A stretch of 64,000 bases of DNA, taken from positions 124,001 through 188,000 of the forward strand of contig JAJDJP010000001.1 of assembly GCA_030267215.1 (NCBI GenBank). The letters run 5' to 3'. Shown here in pieces: positions 1 to 9,050 of this stretch. Positions within the stretch are counted from its first letter, which is position 1, and the number at the start of each line of letters is the position of its first letter. The DNA comes from Ruminococcaceae bacterium OttesenSCG-928-A16. Lineage in GTDB: Bacteria > Bacillota > Clostridia > Oscillospirales > Ruminococcaceae. Both the position numbers and the translations under genes were made by a program. The notes beneath the pieces were generated by a model, which worked only from the letters and a program-made list of their open reading frames with translations, was not told where the DNA came from and searched no databases.

Positions 1-455
1 CAGCAGACGATGAATCGGGGTTGGAAGCTGCTGCCAAAATAAAAAAACATTATCCAACCATCAAGGTTATTGCCATGACTTCGATGCCGGAACACTCTTT
101 TATACAAAAAGCAAAGGAGGCCGGTTGCGAAAGTTTTTGGTATAAAGAATATGGCAATATGGAACTGATTGATGTGATGAACCGCACCATGCAGGGGGAA
201 AGTGTTTACCCGGATAAAACGCCTGCCATTGCAATAGGCAATGTAAATAGTGGCGAAATAACCGAGCAGGAAATGATTGTGTTGCGCCAACTTTGCCTTG
301 GCTATAAATACGAGGAAATTGCTGAAAACCTCTCGATAACCCTTAACACGGTAAAATTTCATGCCAAAAACCTGCTGGCAAAAACCGGGTACCGCAGCAC
401 ACTGCAACTGGTGGTAGATGTGGTAAGTAAGCGGCTGGTGCTGCCCAAGTTTTAA
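1..455 (+). CDS. LuxR/NarL-type response regulator, C-terminal part (5' end outside window)
   Basis: Frame is open to the window edge (ADDESGLEAAAKIKKHYPTIKVIAMTS, receiver-like) and ends in a LuxR HTH (LCLGYKYEEIAENLSITLNTVKFHAKNLLAKTGYRS). Confidence 0.85.
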   Translation, partial: ADDESGLEAAAKIKKHYPTIKVIAMTSMPEHSFIQKAKEAGCESFWYKEYGNMELIDVMNRTMQGESVYPDKTPAIAIGNVNSGEITEQEMIVLRQLCLGYKYEEIAENLSITLNTVKFHAKNLLAKTGYRSTLQLVVDVVSKRLVLPKF

Positions 456-620
456 AATGGGTGCCAATTTGCGGCCGATTGAACCGTAGGCCGATAGAGG
501 CAGCGGGGCTTTTAGCGTCGGCTAAAAAAAGCGGAGCTTGCTCAGCGACCGCACGCTGCGTAGCGGCGAGGCTGTTGGACGGTATTGTATCTGCAAATTT
601 AGGTAAAACATTAAATAAAC

Positions 621-1358
621 CTAGCGGGTATAGTCTGCTTCAAACCCTTGCACTGCTTGTTCATCAAACACATAGCATGTGCCTGCGTGCCCGGCAAATG
701 CCCCCACCGGCAGTGTGTGCTGCCCCGCCAAAATGCTTGTTGCAGCGGCTTTTTTGCTGGTGCCAGTGGCAATTATAATAATGCGGCGGGCTTTTTTTAG
801 TGCTTGCAAAGTAATGGTAGCACCCTGCTGCGGGGTGTGCTTGCCGGCAAAATATTTTCGTCCCACGGTTTGGGTTGTTTCGCTTAAAGCAACAAGAGAA
901 AAATCCCCACTGGTGGGTATGCCCGGTTCGTTAAAGCCAATATGCCCATTTACGCCAACCCCTAAAATGGCCAAATCTAACGGGTTTTCATGCAAAATTT
1001 CACGCATGCGTATAAGTTCGGCATCAATGTTTTTGGCACGGCCATCAAAAGCGTTTATCTGCTGTTGTGGAATACCCGCCGGCCAATAATAGCCCTTATT
1101 CATGTAATGCAGGCAACTTCCCTCATCATTGGGGCCCAGCCCAATCCATTCATCAAGGCCAATATACTGGGCTAGGTTTAGCTGCAAGCCCTCGTTTTGT
1201 TGTTTTTGAATAAGGCTGTGATAGCAGGAAAAGGGGGTGTCTCCCGCGGCAAAGGTGGCGGTAAGGCCCGGATTTTGGGCAAACTCTGCCGCTGCCAGCT
1301 TTGCAGCATATAGGCTGGCCTCTTGGTGGTTTTTGCAAATAACTATCTGTGCTTTCAT
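621..1358 (-). CDS. nagB: glucosamine-6-phosphate deaminase
   Basis: Translation has NagB motifs (LDEWIGL, LGVGVNGHIGFNEPG). Confidence 0.9.
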   Translation of the reverse strand: MKAQIVICKNHQEASLYAAKLAAAEFAQNPGLTATFAAGDTPFSCYHSLIQKQQNEGLQLNLAQYIGLDEWIGLGPNDEGSCLHYMNKGYYWPAGIPQQQINAFDGRAKNIDAELIRMREILHENPLDLAILGVGVNGHIGFNEPGIPTSGDFSLVALSETTQTVGRKYFAGKHTPQQGATITLQALKKARRIIIIATGTSKKAAATSILAGQHTLPVGAFAGHAGTCYVFDEQAVQGFEADYTR

Positions 1359-1384
1359 ATATATACCCTTTCATCCGCTGCCTT

Positions 1385-1963
1385 TTATGTAAGGCGGCGG
1401 TTTAGTTTTGCTACCCAAAGCCCAGCAACAGCGGCGGCTACTGTGGTGCCCGCCGGTAGCAGCATGCCCACAACCACCGATACCGAGTTGCTTACGTAAG
1501 CCATTATTAGCGGGACAACAATACGTGCCAGCCCCATAACAACAATTAAAATAGAGGTGGGGAAGGAGGTTTTTCCTTTATATTCCCGCGCGCATTCGCC
1601 AAACAAAACCTGCATAAAGTGGCCACTGCACAACCCCATGCCACCCATAGCAAGGCACATGCCCATTGCACTGCCAGAAAGCACCCCGCCCCCAAGGCAT
1701 ACCGCCGTTGCCAACGCCCCCCAAACAAACAGGTGTGTGGGTGCTATAGAGAGGCGCGAAACCCCAAACCGGTTAATTGTTGCGCAAACCCAATAAACCG
1801 AGATAGAGACAGCGCCCAGTGCCCCGGCATTAAAACGAAGTACCATATAGCGCAATATCCAAACCAAAATACCGGTTTGGGTGGCAGTGGCAAAAATAGA
1901 GGCTACCAGCACGGCAATGTTACGTGGATTTTTAATATAACTTAGCAAATCGTTGCGGCACAG
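1385..1963 (-). pseudogene. MFS transporter, C-terminal half only (5'-truncated)
   Basis: Six hydrophobic segments from SYIKNPRNIAVLVASIF onward; upstream of about 1963 the frame is only antisense of deoC, so the N-terminal half is missing. Confidence 0.7.
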
Positions 1964-1965
1964 GC

Positions 1966-2505
1966 TTGTGCGTGGTGTGTGATTTCCCCTTTGGGCTTTC
2001 GCAAACGGCAAGCAAAATAATGCAGGCAGAGGATATTTGTAAAGAAGGCGATATTGAAGACCTTGATATTGTGGCAAACTATGGCTGGATACGCAGTGGC
2101 ATGTGGGACCAAGTAGGTGCCGAGATTTGTGCAGTGGCAGATGTTGCACACCGGCACGGCACCCTGCTAAAGGTTATTTTTGAAACCGATGCCCTTACCC
2201 TTGATGAGGTAGCAAAGGCCACCGACGTGGCCTGCCTTGCCGGGGCAGATTTTGTAAAAACGTCCACGGGCTTTTTTACCGGCGGTGCAGGCAATGGCGC
2301 CACCCTACAGATAATAAAGGTGATGATGGAGGTGGCTAAAGGGCGCTGCAAGGTGAAGGGGTCTGGCGGAATACGCACACGGCAGCATTTTTTAGAGCTA
2401 ATAGACATGGGGATTGACCGCATGGGCATAGGGTACCGCAGTACCCCAGTGGTTTTGGGGCTGGATACACCCGTAGAAAACGGTGGTGCCTCCGGCACGT
2501 ACTAG
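1966..2505 (+). pseudogene. DeoC-like deoxyribose-phosphate aldolase lacking the N-terminus
   Basis: DFPFGLSQTASKIMQAEDICKEG, FVKTSTGFFTGG and VKGSGGIRT match DeoC internal motifs; the expected first ~65 residues are absent. Confidence 0.75.
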
Positions 2506-2579
2506 GCGGCTGTTTTTGCAACTGGTAAAAGGGAAGTGTCCTATCTGCTTTGCGTTGCTACCGCGTGGGTTTTCTAGCG

Positions 2580-2608
2580 TGTTTTCCCCGCCGTTGTCGG
2601 GGAAAACA
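2580..2608. repeat. hairpin TGTTTTCCCCG/CGGGGAAAACA
   Basis: Perfect 11-bp inverted repeat with 7-nt loop. Confidence 0.6.
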
Positions 2609-2747
2609 TACCCAAGCTCTTTTCTATTACATACGCTTGTGGGGCGCCCAGCAAAAACCGGTGTTTGGTTGGGGGCTAGCAGTTTGTGCCGCTTAAATTT
2701 TGAGATAAACCCACTTGAAATGTATGGAGCAAGACGTACAAAGCCAA

Positions 2748-2789
2748 AGATGGAACAAACCGCAAAGGCGATTTGTTCCATCTTTTTTA
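2748..2789 (+). terminator. rho-independent terminator
   Basis: GATGGAACAAA...TTTGTTCCATC followed by TTTTTT. Confidence 0.8.
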
Positions 2790-2810
2790 TATGCCAATTT
2801 GCGGGCAAAT

Positions 2811-4163
2811 TTAACTTTTAACCGCACTATAAAAAGCCCAGCCAAGGCCGGTGCAAACGGCCCAAACAAGCAAAAACCACACAATGCTAAACCCATGCGC
2901 AAAATAGGCCGCAACCATAATTAACAGGCAGCAGGCAATGGCAAGCACTGGCATCACAAAACGCTTAAAGGGCGGTAAATCTTTTTCTTTTAAAATAAAC
3001 TTGATAAAAATGGGGATATACAATACATACAAGGCCACAATGGGCAGCTCCGAAGAATCGAAGGCGAAAGAGCCAAACCAGCCTTGGGGGGCAAGGTTGG
3101 TGCCATAAAAAAAGGTTAGCCACACAGCGCACATTAAAAGGCCCATTATGCCAGAGTTTGTGGGCATGTTGGTGGACGTATCTACCTGCGAAAGGGTTTT
3201 GGGCGCAGGGCCTTTGCCCCGCACGGCAAGCGCGTATATGCCCCTGGTGCAGCCCATCATAAGCCCGTTTAAGGTACCCAGGCAAGAGATAATTACAAAA
3301 ACAAAAAGTATGCCGCCAAGCCGGCCAAAAATATTTTTAAAGGCAAGCAAAACCCCTTGCTCTCCCTGTTCCATCATAACCTGGTTGCTGGCAGCGCCGG
3401 CCAGCCCAATGTAGTATAGAATATAAACAACCATAACAATTAAGGTGCCAGCGGTAAGGGCCAGCGGCAGGTTCTTTTTTGCGTCCTTCAACTCTGCATT
3501 TATGCTGGTGGCAACAATCCATCCTTCGTAAGCAAACGAAGTAGAAACCACAGCGGTAAACAAGGGGTTGCCGCTAATATCTTGTTGTACAACATTGGTG
3601 AAATTTTGCACAGTGGTGCCGTTTGCAAGGCCAACAACCGTGCCCACAATGGCCATTAGTATTAAGGGGATTAGCTTAATAATAGTGGTGGAAACCTGAA
3701 ACCGCCCCGCCAGCACCGGCGATAACATGCTTAAGGCATACACAGCCACCAAATAAAAGCAAGCCAGCGTCATGCATTCGCCACCGGTAATGGGCCAGCC
3801 AATTAATACACAGGTGTACCGGGCCGAAACCCAGGCCAAAACCGAGGTGATGGCGGGATAATATACAATGGACAAAAACCAGCCGATGTGATAAGCGTAC
3901 TTTTTGCCAACCACCACCTCTGCATAGTCCACCAGTCCATTTACATACTCGTATTTGGCCGCCATGGTGGCAAACACGTAAGCGCAAATAACCATAATTG
4001 CCCCGCCAATGCCCCAGGCCAAAATGCCCAGCGGCAGGTTGCCGCCGGTGGCATTTAGCACACGTTCGGCTTTAAAAAACACCCCGCTGCCCATTACAAT
4101 GCCAATAACCATTGCTATGGCGGTAAACAAGCCATACTTCTTTTTTAGGCCACCATCCATCAA
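2811..4163 (-). CDS. APC-family amino acid permease
   Basis: 450 aa, multi-TM; N-terminal GLFTAIAMVIGIVMGSGVFF typical of APC permeases. Confidence 0.85.
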   Translation of the reverse strand: MMDGGLKKKYGLFTAIAMVIGIVMGSGVFFKAERVLNATGGNLPLGILAWGIGGAIMVICAYVFATMAAKYEYVNGLVDYAEVVVGKKYAYHIGWFLSIVYYPAITSVLAWVSARYTCVLIGWPITGGECMTLACFYLVAVYALSMLSPVLAGRFQVSTTIIKLIPLILMAIVGTVVGLANGTTVQNFTNVVQQDISGNPLFTAVVSTSFAYEGWIVATSINAELKDAKKNLPLALTAGTLIVMVVYILYYIGLAGAASNQVMMEQGEQGVLLAFKNIFGRLGGILFVFVIISCLGTLNGLMMGCTRGIYALAVRGKGPAPKTLSQVDTSTNMPTNSGIMGLLMCAVWLTFFYGTNLAPQGWFGSFAFDSSELPIVALYVLYIPIFIKFILKEKDLPPFKRFVMPVLAIACCLLIMVAAYFAHGFSIVWFLLVWAVCTGLGWAFYSAVKS

Positions 4164-4595
4164 TTTCTACCCCTCGCTAATTATATTTTCAATCTCAAAA
4201 TCCTTGTCCACTATGCCGCTCAATAACGTTACTTTAAGCCAAGCGCACTAGCCGGGCTTTTGGGTCGATTAAACTATATTATCTCTTTTGTGGCGGGGGC
4301 TGTCAATTGTTGGCGCAAAAGATTAAAAGCAAATTTAAAAACCAAAGTTTTGCAAGGAGCTTTGTGCAAACACAAAAAGAATGATAAACACTTGAAAAGA
4401 GAATGTTTGGCGGGTGTTTTGCAAGCTTGTTTAATAGCAAAAAGCAACATACTAAAATCTATTCGGCAGTACAGCCGGTGGACACTTCCGAGTGTAATAT
4501 AGCTTGTTCGGTTTATAAAAAGGGTGCTATAATAAGGTTACTTTTGTTTGAAGTTAAAAATAAGCGAAAATTAGAGCATGGGAGAAACCAGTTAG

Positions 4596-5222
4596 TTGAA
4601 TAATTTAGTTACACTATCCAGCACCGAGGCCCTGCATATTACAGAGGGGGATACGGTGCTTTGTGGCGGTAGCCAAGAGTGGTTTGCCGAGCGTTGGCAG
4701 CGGCAGGCAGGCTGCGGGCCCACAAACTGCGCAGGCCTTTTGTGGCACCTTGCCCAAACAAACCCCCAATGTGCAGCGCTTTGCGTGCATAGCCCCTCCA
4801 GCAAAGCAAATTTTGTTAGCCTAATGCAGGAGGTGTGGGAGTATGTAAAACCCGGCAGCATGGGGGTAAACACCACCAATATTTTTGCCAATGGCGCAGT
4901 GGCCTACGGTAGGCAAAAAGGCGTGGCATTGCAGCCACAAACATTGGATATACCGCCGTTGCATGCGGGTGAGCGCACTTACCCGCCAGTGCAGGCATTT
5001 ATAGAAAAAGCCCTGCAAAGTGGCTTGCCGGTTGCGTTTTTAAATTTATCGAACGGAACCCTTAAAAACCTGGAGAGCTGGCACTGGGTAACCCTTGTAG
5101 CCCTGCGTGGTGGTGAAGCGCTGATGTACGACCAGGCCCAGCCACACTGGATTGACCTTGAGCGCTGGCTTGCAACCTCGGTAATGGGGGGCGGGTTTGT
5201 AACGGTGGCGCATGGGCAATAA
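4596..5222 (+). CDS. C39/papain-like cysteine-peptidase-fold protein, cytoplasmic
   Basis: SQEWFAERWQRQAGCGPTNC (Q...Cys), SWHWVTLVAL (His), MYDQAQPHWIDL (Asp) spacing like C39-type peptidases; no signal peptide. Confidence 0.55.
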   Translation: MNNLVTLSSTEALHITEGDTVLCGGSQEWFAERWQRQAGCGPTNCAGLLWHLAQTNPQCAALCVHSPSSKANFVSLMQEVWEYVKPGSMGVNTTNIFANGAVAYGRQKGVALQPQTLDIPPLHAGERTYPPVQAFIEKALQSGLPVAFLNLSNGTLKNLESWHWVTLVALRGGEALMYDQAQPHWIDLERWLATSVMGGGFVTVAHGQ

Positions 5223-5279
5223 ACCTGGCGCGATAAAAAACCATAATATACACGCGCTGTTTAAACTATGCATAAAATG

Positions 5280-5320
5280 CCCCGCCTTATTGCAGTAATA
5301 GCATAAAGGCGGGGTTGTTT
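5280..5320. terminator. terminator between convergent genes
   Basis: CCCCGCCTTA...TAAAGGCGGGG followed by TTGTTTTG. Confidence 0.75.
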
Positions 5321-5324
5321 TGTG

Positions 5325-5939
5325 CTAATTTAAAAGGCTTACACCACTGTTTTGCAAGGCGGTTTTTAAGGCGGGCATATTGCCCCTAAACACAAACCCC
5401 TGCATCCCTTCGTGGATGGCACTTTCGATATTGGCGGTTACATCGTCGATAAAAAAGCAGGTGGTAATATCTAGCCCAAATTGCCGGCAAAAAGCCCGGT
5501 AAATGGCGGGGTCTGGCTTTAGCAGCCCGCAATCGGCCGAGATAAACTGGCCATCAAAATACTGCAACGCCGTAATTTGCTTGCTAAAGGTGTGGAACAT
5601 TTTGCTGGTATTGGAAAGCAGGTAAATGCCATATCCTTTTTGTTTTAGCTGCCGTATCAACTCTTCCATTTCGGGGTAAAGTGGCACATTGCTATGCCAG
5701 TTTAGCACAAATTGCTGTGCAACGGGGTGTAGGCGGGTGGGTAACCGCTTGCGTATTTGGGTTATGGCCTGCTCGGGGTCCAGGGTGCCACGGTCCAGCT
5801 GCAGCCATTCAACCGAGCCAAAAACCTCGTGCAATAAAATTTCCGCATCTGGCCCGGGTGCAACATGTTGGTGCACATATTCTTTTACTTTATATCGAAT
5901 GAGCACGTTGCCCATGTCGAACACAATGTTTTGAATCAT
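5325..5939 (-). CDS. HAD-superfamily phosphatase (subfamily IA-like)
   Basis: MIQNIVFDMGNVLI, LLSNTS, KPDPAIY, FFIDDVTANIESA motifs. Confidence 0.85.
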   Translation of the reverse strand: MIQNIVFDMGNVLIRYKVKEYVHQHVAPGPDAEILLHEVFGSVEWLQLDRGTLDPEQAITQIRKRLPTRLHPVAQQFVLNWHSNVPLYPEMEELIRQLKQKGYGIYLLSNTSKMFHTFSKQITALQYFDGQFISADCGLLKPDPAIYRAFCRQFGLDITTCFFIDDVTANIESAIHEGMQGFVFRGNMPALKTALQNSGVSLLN

Positions 5940-6049
5940 TTAGTCCTCCGTGTTTTTGGGGTGAGGGAGTTTGCGCAAATCAATTCCCCCACCTGTGGCG
6001 GGGGAATTGGTGCTTTACAATAACAGTAGCTGGCTGGTAAGCGGCGGCG

Positions 6050-7708
6050 CTATACCACCGAAACCTTGCCTTTGCTTACCTTTAAAAAGATGAGTAGTGA
6101 AATAACCGTGCTAACGGTTAAAATAGAGGCAAGCGCGGCGGCGGTGCCATAGCTGTTGCGCACAACCTCGGTATAAATGGCAACCGAGATGGTGCTGGTT
6201 TTGCCGCCGTATAGCATGATGCTGGAGGATAGCTCGTTGATGCAGGTGATCCAGCTGAGGATAGCACCCGAGAAAATGCCGGGGGCCATTAGCCGTGCGG
6301 TAACCTTAAAAAATGTGCGCATTGGCGAAACCCCAAGGCTGATAGAAGCTTCCTCCACGCTGGGGTCCATCTGTTGCAAAAACGCGCTGCCGCTGCGCAC
6401 AGTATAGGGTAGTTTGCGCACCACATAGGCAATAACCATAATGGCAGCAGTGCCGGTTAGCAGCAAGGGGGGCTTGTTAAAAGCAACAATAAGGCTAATG
6501 CCCAAAACCGCCCCCGGTATTACATAGGGGAACATAATCAAAAGATCCATTGCTTGGGCAGCAATACCTTTTTGCCGCACCACAACATAGCTAATTAACA
6601 GCCCTATAATAATGATAAAAACAATGGCCACGGTAGAAAACACAAAGGTATTGCGTATGTTGGTGCCAAGGCGTTTGGCAATGGTAATGTAGCTGTCTAG
6701 GCTAAACCCACCCTGGAAGCCGGTGAAATCGGACTTGATAAAGCTGGTAACCAGCACCACAATTTGGGGCAAAATGCCAATGAAAGTAACCAGCATTACG
6801 GGTATAGAGGTAAGCACCCGTTTAATGCCCTTTAGTTTAATTTCTTGCGGTGGGCGCATCGAGGTCATGGTGTAGTTCTTTTTAGAAACAAAGTGCTTTT
6901 GCAATAAAAGCACCGAAGTAGAGCACAGCACAATAATAACCGAAAGGGCGCTGGCAAGGTTGGCGTTGCCGCCAATTTCGCTCATGTACTCGTTATACAC
7001 CATAACCGGCAGCACGGTGTACCCTTCGCCAATTAGCATGGGGGTGCCAAAATCGGCAAGGCTTGTCATAAAAACCATGATGGCGCCCGCCGCCACCGAG
7101 GGCAGAATAACCGGCAGTGTTACGGTAAACAGCCGCCGCAGTTTGCTGCTGCCAAGGTTTTCGGCCGCTTCTTCCAGGCTAGAATCGATGCTGCCCATGG
7201 CACCCGAAACGTACAGGTACACATAGGGGAATAATTTAAAGGTGAACACCATAATAATGCCGGCCTTGCCGTAAATGGTGGGCAGGGTAATGCCAATGCC
7301 AGAAAACAGGTTGGTGATAAACCCGGCACGGCCAAACAGCATGATCCAGCTATAAGCGCCAATAAAGGGCGGGCTCATCAGGCTCATAATAATAAAAATA
7401 TGAATATATTTTTTAAAAAAGATGTTGTAGCGTGTCATTAAATAGGCCATGGGTACGCCAATAACCATGGTGGTTAGGGTGGCAGTTATCGAAACAAACA
7501 GGCTGCGGCCCAGCGCCTCGTAATAATAGGGTTTGGTAAAAAAACGAATGTAGTTTGCAAGGGTAAGGCCTTCTTCTTTGGGCGAAAAAAAGCTGCGCGA
7601 AATAAGGGTGAAGAAGGGGTAGATAAGAAAAATTAGCATAATGCCAATAACCGCAAACTTTACCCAAAACCAAAAATCGGGCTTAAAGCGGCGCTTTTGT
7701 TTTAGCAT
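6050..7708 (-). CDS. ABC transporter permease, fused two-domain FbpB/AfuB-like
   Basis: 552 aa with two binding-protein-dependent permease domains (EEAAENLGSSKLRRLFTVTLP and EEASISLGVSPMRTFFKVTARLM EAA loops). Confidence 0.85.
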   Translation of the reverse strand: MLKQKRRFKPDFWFWVKFAVIGIMLIFLIYPFFTLISRSFFSPKEEGLTLANYIRFFTKPYYYEALGRSLFVSITATLTTMVIGVPMAYLMTRYNIFFKKYIHIFIIMSLMSPPFIGAYSWIMLFGRAGFITNLFSGIGITLPTIYGKAGIIMVFTFKLFPYVYLYVSGAMGSIDSSLEEAAENLGSSKLRRLFTVTLPVILPSVAAGAIMVFMTSLADFGTPMLIGEGYTVLPVMVYNEYMSEIGGNANLASALSVIIVLCSTSVLLLQKHFVSKKNYTMTSMRPPQEIKLKGIKRVLTSIPVMLVTFIGILPQIVVLVTSFIKSDFTGFQGGFSLDSYITIAKRLGTNIRNTFVFSTVAIVFIIIIGLLISYVVVRQKGIAAQAMDLLIMFPYVIPGAVLGISLIVAFNKPPLLLTGTAAIMVIAYVVRKLPYTVRSGSAFLQQMDPSVEEASISLGVSPMRTFFKVTARLMAPGIFSGAILSWITCINELSSSIMLYGGKTSTISVAIYTEVVRNSYGTAAALASILTVSTVISLLIFLKVSKGKVSVV

Positions 7709-8787
7709 GAAAGCACCTCCTCGGTTTCGTCGGCATACAGGTTAACCTTGCTTGCGTCAAAACCTACGGTTACAGCCTGGCCGTCGGGGCGCACTTCGTT
7801 TACGTCTTTGGTGTATTCGTTTAGCTGTATAGTTTGGCCGTTTTCCAGCTTAATTTCATACTCAATAAAGTCGCCTAAAAACACCGAAAACTCGATGATG
7901 CCGGGCATGCCCTCGCCGGTGGTAAAGGATAATTGCTCTGGCCGGGCAGAAAGGGTGGCCTTGCCGGTGTAAGCTTTGCGCAGGGGTATTTGCACCGGTA
8001 TGGTGTTTTCCAGCAGCACGGTGGCATCTTTGCCTTGGGTGCTGTTTACGGTGGCCGGTATAAAGTTAGATACCCCAATAAAGCTGGCCACAAAGGGGTT
8101 TTGTGGTTTGCGATAAATTTCTTCGGGGGTGCCAACCTGCATAATGTCGCCGTTTTTCATTACGGCAATGCGGTCCGATATCGCAAGGGCCTCCTCTTGG
8201 TCGTGCGTTACATAAATGGTGGTAATGCCAAGGCGGCGCTGCAATTTTTTTATTACCGAGCGCATTTGCACCCGCAGTTTGGCGTCGAGGTTAGAGAGGG
8301 GCTCGTCCATTAGCAAAACGCCTGGCTCGATGGCAAAAGCGCGTGCCAACGCAACCCGCTGCTGCTGCCCGCCCGAAAGCTCGTTGGGTTTGCGGTCTTT
8401 CAACGTGCCAATTTGCACAAGGTCCAATGCTTCCTGCACTTTGGGGGCAATTTGGGGTTTGGGCGTTTTTTTGGCTTTTAGGCCGTAGGCCACGTTTTCG
8501 CTTACGGTTAAATGCGGAAAAATAGCATAGTTTTGAAACACCATGCCAATGTCTCTTTTGTGTGCTTCCATGTTGTTAATCATGGTATCGTCAAAATAAA
8601 TTTCGCCGCCGTCTACACTGTTAAAGCCGGCTATCATGCGTAAAAGGGTGGTTTTACCGCAGCCCGAAGGCCCCAGCAAGGTAAAAAACTCTCCCTTTTT
8701 AATTTCTAAATTAATTTTATTTACGGCGGTAAAATCGCCATATTTTTTTGTGGCATCCTTAATAATTACTGCGTGGCTCATGGCCAA
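7702..8787 (-). CDS. ABC transporter ATP-binding protein (FbpC/AfuC/PotA-like, TOBE domain)
   Basis: Walker A LGPSGCGKTTLL, signature LSGGQQQRVALARA, Walker B LLMDEPLSNLD. Confidence 0.9.
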   Translation of the reverse strand: MAMSHAVIIKDATKKYGDFTAVNKINLEIKKGEFFTLLGPSGCGKTTLLRMIAGFNSVDGGEIYFDDTMINNMEAHKRDIGMVFQNYAIFPHLTVSENVAYGLKAKKTPKPQIAPKVQEALDLVQIGTLKDRKPNELSGGQQQRVALARAFAIEPGVLLMDEPLSNLDAKLRVQMRSVIKKLQRRLGITTIYVTHDQEEALAISDRIAVMKNGDIMQVGTPEEIYRKPQNPFVASFIGVSNFIPATVNSTQGKDATVLLENTIPVQIPLRKAYTGKATLSARPEQLSFTTGEGMPGIIEFSVFLGDFIEYEIKLENGQTIQLNEYTKDVNEVRPDGQAVTVGFDASKVNLYADETEEVLSC

Positions 8788-8815
8788 TCCCTCCCACAGA
8801 GCGTTTGTTTGAATA

Positions 8816-8849
8816 GGGCTGTTGCAAAATGTATGTTTTGCAACAGCCC
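8816..8849. repeat. intercistronic 14-bp perfect stem-loop
   Basis: GGGCTGTTGCAAAA-TGTATG-TTTTGCAACAGCCC between solute-binding-protein and ATPase genes. Confidence 0.85.
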
Positions 8850-8908
8850 TTGTTTAAAATACATGGAAATAAATTTTGCGAAAAAGTAAGGGCTCAATCT
8901 CAAGTGAT

Positions 8909-8991
8909 GTCATTCTGAGGGCGCTTTTTGCCCGAAGAATCTGAATGATGTTGGTTTTGAAAGCAAGATTCTTCACTCCGTTCAGAATGAC
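8909..8991. repeat. 'CHSERSEES'-type palindromic interspersed repeat
   Basis: GTCATTCTGA ... TCAGAATGAC termini with internal GAAGAATCT / AAGATTCTTC; one frame reads CHSERSEESCFQNQHHSDSS. Confidence 0.85.
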
Positions 8992-9050
8992 AAACGAAGA
9001 GGAGCCGCAAAGGCATCGGGTTTGGTGTTTTGGAGGTTTTAAAACACACG

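Noticed and set aside
461-1175. ORFs 461-778, 679-1089 and 990-1175
   Set aside because: 679-1089 and 990-1175 lie antisense within nagB and 461-778 overlaps it; low-complexity shadow translations typical of this composition. The same applies to the many other antisense ORFs in the track
4164-4595. T-box or lysine riboswitch upstream of the APC permease
   Set aside because: No T-box GGGTGGNACCGCG-like sequence or recognisable lysine aptamer on the minus strand
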